Positions 18,501 through 30,500 of a stretch of 64,000 nt of DNA are shown here, in pieces. Under the pieces are notes generated by a model. That model saw nothing but the letters and a program-made list of their open reading frames with translations. It was not told where the DNA came from and made no database searches. Source of the stretch: Omphiscola glabra (taxonomy: Eukaryota > Mollusca > Gastropoda > Lymnaeidae); contig OZ024809.1 in the NCBI GenBank assembly GCA_964017045.1, positions 2,046,001 to 2,110,000 on the forward strand, in the 5' to 3' direction. How positions within the stretch are numbered: position 1 is the stretch's first letter; each line of letters begins with the position of its first letter. The position numbers and the translations under genes were made by a program.

Positions 18501-21500
18501 AAAATACAAAAAACATTAAGTATTAGAACACATTACATAAGTTAAACATTTACATAACATGACCTTGTAAATGGGAAATCAACAACAACCTTAAACTGTC
18601 AACATCACCCTTTAAATTCAAATGCGAAGTCTTTGAATATAATTTTTGCAGACGAATTTCATTTTTCAATGCCTCTAATAATGGTTTACCACCAAGTTTC
18701 CTAATTTTATTAAGAGATGATATTCTATTTTCTTCATCATTTACCAATTATACCTTCAACATATTTAATTCTTCTTGAAAAATACTTTTTTTTTCATTTA
18801 GCTGCAATTTTTCAATTTCTAACTCATTGACTCATACACTAAATAACTGTGCATTGTCTAAAGCCTGTTGTAATTTTAATTTAAGTTCATCAACTTCACA
18901 AGACAATGGTTCTTTGTGGATAATAACAATGACAGGGCTAGGAACAATATCAACAATAACTACGCCACTCATAAATGCTTTGAAACATTCAGGTTGTCTT
19001 CGTTTAACATTTATATGCGTCATTCTTTGTAACATTTAACCAAATTGGATATCTTCTTTTTTAAATGACATTTGTCAACAGATCCACATAATATACAAAG
19101 CCATCTGTGAATAGAATCAACAGTTATACTATCTGTTCTTTCGTTTATAAACTATAGATAAAAGTAAATAATAAATTCATTTGTAACTTCCTGCACTGAA
19201 CCAGCATACTCCTTTGGTGGACTGTACACATTTTTTTTATTTACTCCAAATGATGATAGGGTAAGGCTTATGAAATCTAAATCCAGAACTTGATCCAAAT
19301 AATGAAAGGGAGTTCAAACTGCTAATAAATTTTTCCTCACACTTTTGAACTTTGCGACTGGTACTGGTACATATTTTGATCTGAGAGAAACAGGTTTTGA
19401 GCTGAAAAGATATGTTTAGGCTTGAGTAAATTCATAATAATTATAACTTAGTACTTGGTAGAAGTAGAATACAAAATATGTTTATTAATAACTATCTTAG
19501 GCATATAATTATAGTTACCTGCTCCCAAGACTTGTTATTTTCCTCCTTCAAAACATAGAGTTGAATAAGTAATTTGTTGGTGATGTTTAGAGTAGGCAAT
19601 GATGGCCTTCTTCTCTTCCCTTTAGCCAGAAAAGTCTTCTCTAGAGCAGCGAATTGTTCACCATCTAAAACAAAACAGCATATCTATGATAACAGAAATT
19701 ACTTTAAGCTATTAATCATGCATTACTTTGACCATCTCTTAACTTTACGAGTTGCTCTACTTTTAACATTCATTGTTTGTTTACATTGACGACAAAAATT
19801 ATGATCACATGACCTTTTATATTTATGAAAATTGAAGCTAATAATATCATTTGCTAGTTATAAAAATGAGTAGTTATTAATCTTCAAAGTATCCTCTTTC
19901 AGAAAAAACAATAAAATTAAACTTAGCAATCAGAAAAAATTAGACTTCACTATAAACAGAGTGTGGATTTAGGTCATCTGACAAAACTCAAAAACGATAA
20001 TAATCAACGACAAACGAACGTATTTATATCTGCAATAATACAAATTTCCTAAAGAAATTACAATTAAATCATGGCTGACACAGTTTGAAACTATTTAATT
20101 ACATATTTTTACTGATTTTACTTACCTAATAAGCATTTAAGATCGGCTACCTTCAATTTAGATAAATTTCTGGAGCGTTGTCAACGTAGTTTTCAGCCAT
20201 TTTCGCATATCGGCAACAAGCGGGGTGAATGAAAATTATAGGGTTCTTTGTTTAACTCGGCCGTTTTTGTTGATGCTTAGAAATGAAGTGTTGTTTTCGA
20301 ATTTCAAAAGAAAATAGGACGAGCTTTCTAATGATGCTGGTTTAAATTTCATATTTAGCCAAAATCAAATAGTAAATGATCATTTTCTTCGATTTTTTAA
20401 ATTTTAAAATATTTAAACTGTTAAGCTACATTAATGTTTGGTACGAAACTAAAGGGCGTTCATTTCTGCAGACGATACACTTATTTGTGACAAAATACTA
20501 CGAATGACCGAAAACGGCACGGAGATTGAATAGCGCGGGGGTAAAAATGATCGCTTTACTGCCTTTAAAAAATCATTTAGGTGATGGTTTTCATGCAATA
20601 AATGTAATACTTTTTATTATATCAACAACAATGAAAATGACATAGAATTAGAGGGCTTAAAATGTACTTTTAAATAGTACCATTTTTATTAGTTTATGGC
20701 CAATTGTTAATATAGAAAACATTAAGTGAAAAGTTACTAAATACCGGCTTCCGTGATGCAAAACCTCGTTTTTAAGCCAGTTTGTGGTACCTAATGCCAG
20801 TAAGCCTAAATGAAAATTTTAACTAAAGACTGACAACATTCAATATACTGCAGAATACAGTTGAAATGTAGAGTTGTTCAAATTTGAGTTATTGATGTTT
20901 CCATTGGCAATCATCATACTCAAATTATACAAAATTGTGTTTATTTTAAAAATATTTTATATTGATTCAAATACTTAAGTCATAATATTAGCATTCTTAT
21001 ACATCTTACTTATGAAGTTATATCTTGTCATTAAAAACATTAGATGAAAACAAAGTTCATGATAAAACAATTGATGTACAATTTATTTAAAGTTATTTGC
21101 AGGGGTGGGTAAAAAGAATAAGAAATATAATTAAAGGTAGGCATAGAATTAATTATTTAAAACTTCTAAATTAATTGCTTTAAAAAGAGCCTACAAAAGC
21201 TCAGATCAGGGAGAACTGATCTATAAAATTTGTAAAACAGAAGAGAATACTGTGGCTAAAAATGTATTGTTATAAAAAATTATTCAAGTTTGTTCTTTTT
21301 GATGTTGCAAAAAAAAAAAATTTCTTCCCTTTTATTGAACTAAAATCCTTTAAACTGAGAGTTCTTAAAGAAATTTTGTCTGTGAATTATCTAAAGCACA
21401 GTTTAATTTATTTAAGTAATTATCTTGTAATGATAAATATAAAAAATCCTGTGCGATGTATTTGGTTGAATAACTTTAGGAACAGGAGCTTTGAGCAATA

Positions 21501-24500
21501 CTTAATAAAAATCAAGAACAGATGCCATAAGTGGATAAGGAAAAGTTTTGTAAATGCTGTTTAACCTTTAGATTTGTTCCACTCATAAGTTGAAGACATG
21601 TGTTTAAAGTGTGCTTTTCAATGTGTACATTTTATTGTATGATAATATTTTCAATGCAGACGGAAATTATGGTGTATGTAAACAGACTTAACACAGTGGA
21701 GAACATTGTACCTTACGAATACCATGAGTAAGTGAAAGTGTTGTGGTTAAATAACATATGTGATATCATTAGTATTGGTCAAGAATTTTCAAATGACCTC
21801 CCTGTTTCTCCTTTTTATTTATCTATAAAATGAATCTAAAGCAGGGGTGGGCAAACTTTTTGTGCGGAGGGCCACATTGACAAAGGTAAAGCTATTGGGG
21901 GGGGGCAGCATGTATATTATGTCCAATTTTTAAATATCGATAAACATTTCCCTATATTAAAATCGGTAGTTTCGCATTTTAGCATTACATGACAAAGGTC
22001 AAGTACTGTTTAAAAAAATTAAAAATTAGAAAGAAATTTGATCAAAAATGTTTTAAAAATCATAACGGTGCATGAAATTCTGTAAAATTCAAAAAATTAC
22101 TTAAAAACATAGTAATTTTTTAAAATTTCTAAATGCCTTCGAGGGCCACATAATATCAGTTGCCGGGCCGCATGCGGCCAGCGGGCCGCAGTTTGCCCAC
22201 CCCTGATCTAAAGCCTGTGATTTAATATTGTCAGCTCATGTAAATCATCACTGTAAAATAATAATTGTACATTATATAAGTAATTTTACCTAATTATTGT
22301 GTCGTTATAATATATTATAATAATACATATTTTTTAAGCTTGTTTATAACTTTAGGAATATAATTTACTTTTTACAAGTTTGATATTAATCACATTACAT
22401 CCATTCCATTGTTTTGTATTCTTCAGCTTTGATTTCTGTGTGCCAGAATCAGATGTTGCATCATCACCAACAGAGAACTTGGGTCAAGTTGTTTTTGGTG
22501 AAAGGATAAGACCATCTTTGTACAAGGTAAATCCCTCAAGTTGTTTTTGGTGAAAGGATAAGACCATCTTTGTACAAGGTAAGTCCCTCAAGTTGTTTTT
22601 GGTGAAAGGATAAGACCATCTATGTACAAGGTAAGTCCCGTTGTTTCCTAATGAAATATATTTTTAAGAGAAGATATTTTTGTTATTAAAAAATCAAAGT
22701 TAACATGAACCCTTTATTAAAATAATCCTGATTTGTTTTTCAGAACAGGTGGATATAGGATAAATATAGAAGTTAAGTTTGTTACTTGTTTTGAAAGTTA
22801 GAAACTATAGATAAATAATATTGCCATTTGAGTTAAAATATAATGTAATAATTTTAATATTTTTTTCCAGATGAATTTCACAGAAAATCTCCAGTGTCAG
22901 AAAGTGTGTGAGAAAACATATGAAGCTGGAGATGGTAAAAGAATGGAAAAGCTTACCTTTCTGAAGCGTGGCATCAGTCTCAACTACCAACATCATTGGT
23001 ATGAAGATTGAACTTTCAATTAATTCCAGTTAATTCTATTCTCTTCTAATTTTTATGGAATTGTGAGAAAAATTAATTCATTGGTACAATGTTGTTATGG
23101 TAGAAATTCTAAAAATTCAAATGCCGCCGTTTGTACTGCTTGCAACCTCAATTAATTTTGCTCAGATATGGTTTTTAATTTTGTAGTAAATGGGAAATTG
23201 AAATATAATTTGTATATATTTTTAAACAGGATTTTAGACAACATGCCAATCACTTGGTGCTACAAGGTCGAATCAAGTGAAACCTATTGCTCAACTGGTT
23301 TCCCTATTGGCTGCTATGTGACCAAATTTGGCAAGAGAAAGGATACTTGTATAACTCGGGTTTGTACTCTTTGCTGCACATTATTTATTTTCTATTAGCT
23401 AATAGGATTATCCAAGACATGTAAAAGTTCTATGGCATAATTTTAACTATGCATTGCAAAATTATTATTATTTTTTTGTTAATTGGAGAATTAAGTTTTT
23501 ATCAATAAGGGGGATATCATTAAAAATATACATTTTTATTTATCTGCGAGGAATAATGTGATAGGATACTAATTAATTATAACTATTGAATAGTACTGGA
23601 GTGTCTTTGGCTAATTTAAAAATTATTTTCCAACATATTTCAGGCTGACTTCAAAGACTCAGACACTTATTACATCTACAACCATGTAGATATTACTATT
23701 GATTATCATCCTTTATCAGAAGAGGATTGGGGACAACAACACCAAGGCCTTGGAGGGCGCATTGTTGCAGCTAAGCTGGTACCCAGAAGGTATTAACAAA
23801 TTCCATATTTCCATTTGAATAAAATGTAAACCCAGTAACGCTCATATCATTGTATTCTGAAAAGAAAATTGAAATCCCTGATGTAGCAAGAATATGGATT
23901 GTTTGTTGGTATATTTGAAAGCAGATATTTTATATTACTTTTATTGGAACCAGCTCTGATAATTGTTGAAAATAGGTTATTTGTCACAAATGGGTCTTTC
24001 TGACCTGGTTACACTTATGATATTGTCATACATTATTTGATTTTGAGATACCTGTTGTAACGTTTGTATGCAGAGACATACTTGAACTAGGTTTTTTAGA
24101 GACCGATTTGAAAGAATATATTCCAGTACTTTTTACAATTAAAAAAAAACACTTCATTTTTCTGTTGTTAGTTTTAGCTCCTTTCTAATTCTACATCGGC
24201 TGGTAAATGGACCGAGAAACATGATTGGTTGAGGACCATCAATAATTATCTTACGTACACACTGAGAGGGGAAGGGGGGTGTTTGGTGGTGTTGACTTAG
24301 GCTAATAAGGGTGTGTATGTGAAAGGGTAGGGGGGATTTGTCTAAATATTTTTTGAGGCTTTAAAATATCACTGGATGGTGATGATTGTCATATTGTTGC
24401 TTGTTGCTTTGTGTTTTCACAATGAACTTGTTAGATAAGGCAACAAAAATTAAGCTTGCTTGTTTGCTTTGGTGCTATATGACGTAATTTTGTGACATAT

Positions 24501-27500
24501 CTAAATTTCATTGTGGGAAAACAGAAAAGTATGGAGATAGGGGGTTAGTGTTGATTTAGGAGATTTAGCTTTCTGTCACGCATAGGGGGGAGGAGGTGTC
24601 TACCATTATTGTTAAGGCTATTACACTGCCATGTTTTGTAAGGATTGTCATGATCTTTGTTTTGTTGCATTGTGTTTTCAAAATGAACTCGCTAGATAGT
24701 GCAACAGTAATTTTAGCATAATCGCCCTATTTACAACTTTTGCGCACATTCGCTTTTATTATGTAATTTTGTGATATAATTATTTAATTCTGCCGAACCC
24801 CTGTGATTGATAAATTTTTTTGCCTATCAATTTTAGTAAGTGGCATTTGAAATCTATCTTTAGAAGTCACACAACAGCTGAAAGATTTTAATACCCCAAT
24901 TGGTTCCAACACCCCTGCTCTTCCCTTCCCCCAATACAGTTTGCAGTAGTTATTAGACTATAATATTATGTTTATAGGAAATAAACGCAGGCTCTTATGC
25001 TTAAGGGATAAGGATGTTTATAATCAAGCCACCTTTCCTAAAAAATCAACCTCAAGTGACTTAGTGGGTTTTGCTAATGATGTCCTCATTTTGTTAATAA
25101 ATTTTTATTTCAATAAATTTTAACTTATGTTGAACTGACTTCAAGTTTGAACCATATTAAATTTCGGCAGTTACTTTTTTTCTTACCAGTGACAGACATT
25201 TTGATAATGTGATCTGGATGTACACCCACATATTAAATGATATCTTTAGCAGATACATGCAGTGGCGTAGCTATCGCCACCCGGGGCGGGCCAAGATTTG
25301 TGCAAACCCCTTCCACTGAAAAGAAAATCTGAAGGTGGCAGAATATTCAAAGGAAAAAAGTACCATTCACGGCGGACTGTCCCCCTCTGCACCCCTTTCC
25401 TATGCTACAGGATACATCCTTTGCATAACATAGCGATCACAGATTGCAGTTTAATTTATAAAAGTCTTCTTCTTATGGCAGTAACCTTTTTTTGAGCACA
25501 ACGAAACCCGCCCAGAGTAGTTATGTATATATTATAATTTACACTGTGTGTTTATTTATTTACTTTTATGGTATACTGTATTTTACAATTTTGAGATTAT
25601 ATAATCCTATTCTGAGACTATGTTGTATGATTTTGGGAGTTCCATGGTAACCTTATCTGAAACCCATCTCTGTCTATCAAAGTGTCAATGACGGGCATAT
25701 TTAAATTTGCATTATACAGTACTGTTCAATTTTGAGATAGTAAAATACTATTCTAAAATGATATTGTACTATTTTGGGAGTTCCAGGGTAATTAGCTCTG
25801 GTCTTTTGGGTCTTTACTAATGTCTGATTTTGTTTAAATTTTAAGCATTGATCACAAGCAAAAAGAAGGCTGTGCAGTTGATGCTCCTGTGCTAGGAATT
25901 CCAGGATCAAAATTAGATAAACCATTGACAATCAAATACACTTATTCTGTAACATGGCAGGTCAGTTAATCAGTTGCTTATTATCATGTTTAAATATTTT
26001 TAAATATATTTAATTAGATCCGTTAAACATTTTTAAAAAAGGTCTTGCTGGTTTTAAAGAAAATTAATTCCTTGCTAAAATTATTAAATTGAATTCTACT
26101 TGGTTTTCCCGGCTGTAAAATTTTCTACTTAAAAAAACAAAAAAACAACAATTAGAATAGTATTTTAGTTAATTATGATCAATTTGTGATATTTTGCAGG
26201 AGTATGAGTTTAGCAGTCATTAGCCGTATTTGTACATTATTGATAATGAAACTTGCCGTATTTTACAGCATACAACGCTTTACACATAGAATTCTATGTC
26301 TACTTATAATTCAATATGTTGATCTGACTGATAATAATGTAATACAAATTAACGAAATAATAATTTTTTTATAAATTAAAATGTGAAAATCCATTTCATT
26401 ACCGGTATTATAATATTTAAAAGGAACTGCGATCATACCTATACAATTATGCTCTTATCCCTTCAAAGGGGTGCAACTAACATTACTGGTGTTCTAAGCA
26501 CGCACAATCGCCAAATGGTTGCATATGCATTAGTAGTCTATAACAATGTATTGTTTACCGGTAATGAAACATTTCTTAAACAATCGTATAATGCGGACCC
26601 ATATTTTTAACACTTTATATCTATATAGCACACAGATTGGAGGAAAAAAAGAACAAAAAACCTATTTACATGACTGTACAGATAAAAATAATGTTAAAAG
26701 AGGGTAAACTAACTAATCGGATGATATTGAATTTAAATACAGGAATCTGTATTACTAATTCTACAGCATAATAAACAATAAATGATCTATAATTACATCT
26801 AAATTGCTATCAACTTCATCAACTGATTTCATTTTTTTAAAAAATTAAAAGTTTGATTGTTCTATGTGGGAAGGATTTAAACATGTTAGAATGAATGCAT
26901 AGCCATGTAGATATAAAGTTATTGTTAAGTAGCTGATATGACTCAATAGTATTTGCCGAGGCAATTTTTCTTGAAAAAAGGAAAGATATTCGGCTGGGGC
27001 GAATGTTTGAGACGATTTCCAGTTGTTGCTTACTTCTTAACATAATGTATTTTCAAAAGTAATTAAAATATTTATTTAAATATATTATTTGCAGGCAAAT
27101 GATAAAATCAAGTGGACCTCTCGTTGGGACTACATCTTAGATTCAATGCCCCATACCAACATTCAATGGTTCAGGTGTGTAGAAAACTAAAACTCATCTG
27201 AGCTCCATTGCTTATAAATATTGGGAGAAAAAAAAATTAAATCAATTTAATAAAGTTGGATTATTATTGCATATTACATGCATTCCCTTTTTTAAATAAT
27301 ACTCAATGGTGCATCTCTTTAAATTCATTAAAAAAACGTGTTTACTGAAATCCTGTACTTTTCTCAAATTAAATGTGTTACCTATTATATAAAAAGATAA
27401 AAACTTCACGAAATTTAACTTAAAAATTAACTTTACGTTATTTTTATCTCTAGTATCATGAATTCTCTGGTCATTGTGGTTTTCTTATCTGGAATGGTAG

Positions 27501-30500
27501 CAATGATTATGCTGAGAACTCTTCACAAGGATATTGCTAGGTACAACCAAATGGACAGTTTGGTAGGTTTCCATTTTTTTTCTCATTAAATAATTAAATA
27601 TTCCATTCGTTCTTTGAGTATTTTTGTATATGAAAAGAATATTGCCGTGGTTGCATTTTTTTTTAATTTTTACTAGAAAAACTGAAAACTGACATTTTAT
27701 AGCTATAACATATAAAAGGATTTTTCTTTTGACTTACCTTTGTGCTTTTTGAATATCAATGACAAAAATATGTCAGTTGAACTTGAGTGATCGTTTATTT
27801 TTTTTAAACCAATATTTTGAAATTTTTAGGAAGATGCGCAGGAAGAGTTTGGATGGAAGTTAGTCCATGGTGATGTATTTAGGCCACCCAGAAAAGGGAT
27901 GTTTCTGGCAGTTCTCGTGGGCAATGGTGCTCAATTATTCTGCATGACACTCATTACCCTTGGTAAGTTGATTTTAATGTGCAGTCACATCTCAAAATGT
28001 AACAACTTGTTTTATTATGACTAAAAAGAAGAAAAATGTCCACCATAAATTATATATGTGAAATAAATTTATTTGTTTTTTGTAGTGTTTGCCTGTTTGG
28101 GATTTTTGTCACCAGCAAACAGAGGAGCACTTATGACCTGTGCCTTGGTAAATATTTTTATGTAGCTTTTTTCATTTTAAATTCCTTACTTTTCCTATTT
28201 CAATTTTTAAATATTTACTCTTAAAATGATGTTAAAATATGTTTTGCTGTTTTATAGGAGGCAACTATGTTGATATAAATATAAATTGCCATCTACATTC
28301 ATTTATTAATATTTTATGTATTTCAAGGTACTTTATGTATGCTTGGGCACACCTGCTGGATATGTATCTGCAAGGATGTATAAAAGTGAGCTTTCTATTC
28401 TTTTTTTTTTTAAATTACACTTTAACTCATAAATGTATCATTTGGAGTTTGCCAATATTAATACTGTTTTTAAATTAAAGTAGAGATTTTAAAACAATTT
28501 GATTTTAAGATTTTTAAATAATTTGTGGACACATTATAAAAAATATTTCTGTCTTGTTTTTTAGCATTTGGAGGTGAAAAGTGGAAATCAAATGTTATCC
28601 TGACTGCCTTTTTTTGTCCTGGGTAAGGTCATTATTGCCATCTCACTTTGATAAATTTAGTCTTGTATAATACTTGATAATAACATTTTTATTATTATAT
28701 CAATATATATTGATTAGAAATTGAAATACTTGTGAGTGGTTTTTTTCCTCCAAAGGTTTGATATAATTAATATGTTACTTTTTTCTTTCAACAGCTTAGT
28801 ATTTGGAGTTTTCTTTCTGTTGAATCTTGTTTTGTGGGCCAAAGGTAGCTCAGCTGCCATCCCTTTCTCCACTCTAGTGGCACTCTTAGCCCTCTGGTTT
28901 GGAATATCAGTGCCTCTGACATTTGTAGGCGCTTACTTTGGCTTTAGAAAGAGGGTATGTCATTAAGACAAAAATTATTTTTAGATTTAGAAGGCCAAAT
29001 GTTTGATCTCTTTAAAAAATAACCTGATAGTGGGTTTTTTTATTGGGAAATATTTCACTGGAAATAAGTTAATGGTATAAATTTGTTGAGTTATAAAGAG
29101 CTATTTTATGTCACCACATTTTCCCTTTTTATCTGTTATAATTCCATTTTACAAATGCTATTATCATTGCAACTTATTAAACAATGAATTTACACTATGT
29201 AATGATATATTTTTCAGTTTTCAAATGTAGTTAAGTGTAACATATAAAATAATCAAAGTCTTTAATGGAGTTAAATTATTATTTCAACTGTTTTACAGCC
29301 CATTGAGCATCCCACACGTACCAACCAAATACCACGTCAGATCCCCGAACAGTCATTGTACACTCGACCCTTGCCTGGGATTGTCATGGGAGGTGTCCTG
29401 CCTTTTGGATGTATCTTTATTCAACTTTTCTTCATTCTTAATAGCATTTGGTCAGTATACATAACGCTTTCTATTTTTACAAAAATTCTAGTTGGTGTTA
29501 GCCCCTTTGATTTCAAAAAACGTTTCTGTAAGATTAACTAACATTTAGCATTCATTATGAATTTCTCTTCTATCTGTCTTCTCCAGGTCTCATCAAACAT
29601 ATTACATGTTTGGCTTCTTGTTCTTGGTTTTCATTATTCTCATCATTACCTGCAGTGAGGCAACCATTCTCTTGTGCTACTTCCATCTATGTGCAGAGGT
29701 AAGTAGTAATGAGCCAGAATTAATGTCTTGGAGCTCTAGAAGTTGAGACCGTTGGTGATTCATGTTTTATTTTTGTCTTAACTTAACTCTTTTCATGCCA
29801 GGGGGTTTTCCATGTTCGCGCCAGACCAGGTTTCGGCCAGTGGACATTTTTTAGGGTTCTATTATCTATTAATTAATTATGAATACTTGTCTTTTAGCAA
29901 AATAGATGTATTTCATATCAAATTAAAGGAAATTAGACAGAGAATAATAATATGTAACAGATAAAACAATATGACAACAATAGTATAAATTTTACTGGTA
30001 ATATTATGAGATCAAATTATTTTATTTTTTAAAAATGTACCTCAAATCTGAACTTACCAGACTACCATATGGTCTGTGTAGCTGGTATCCTATTCTGCTT
30101 CAATCCTCAGAAAGTATCTCCATTTTTTATCGTAATGCATTTTAGATTTTGAAAATATTCCATTTAGTGACAGAGTTATACACATTTTTGTAATGTTAGG
30201 TTTAGTATTATCTGAAGCCTCACTGTTGCCATAGCAACAAAGTGATTTTGAAAAAAAATCATAATTTTTGAACCACTTGAGCTAGAAAGTTTATCTTGGT
30301 GTTAATGCAATCCCTTTTCTATGCTCTATGCATCTGGGGTATCTTTTTAATTTTAAAAATGTTTTGAAATTTTTATGAAAGTGCCGACAATCACCATTAC
30401 TACCGGTACTATCACTTTCGCCATAGTATTACTATTTCCATTTGGGATTTACCGACCCATCAGGATGCTCAGCAAGCTCAAAATCATCACTGGAATCAGA

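Noticed and set aside
21262..21564. 100-codon plus-strand frame in TM9SF2 intron 1
   Set aside because: Composition follows the AT-rich background (Phe, Lys, Asn, Leu), no motif, no splice relation to exons on either side.
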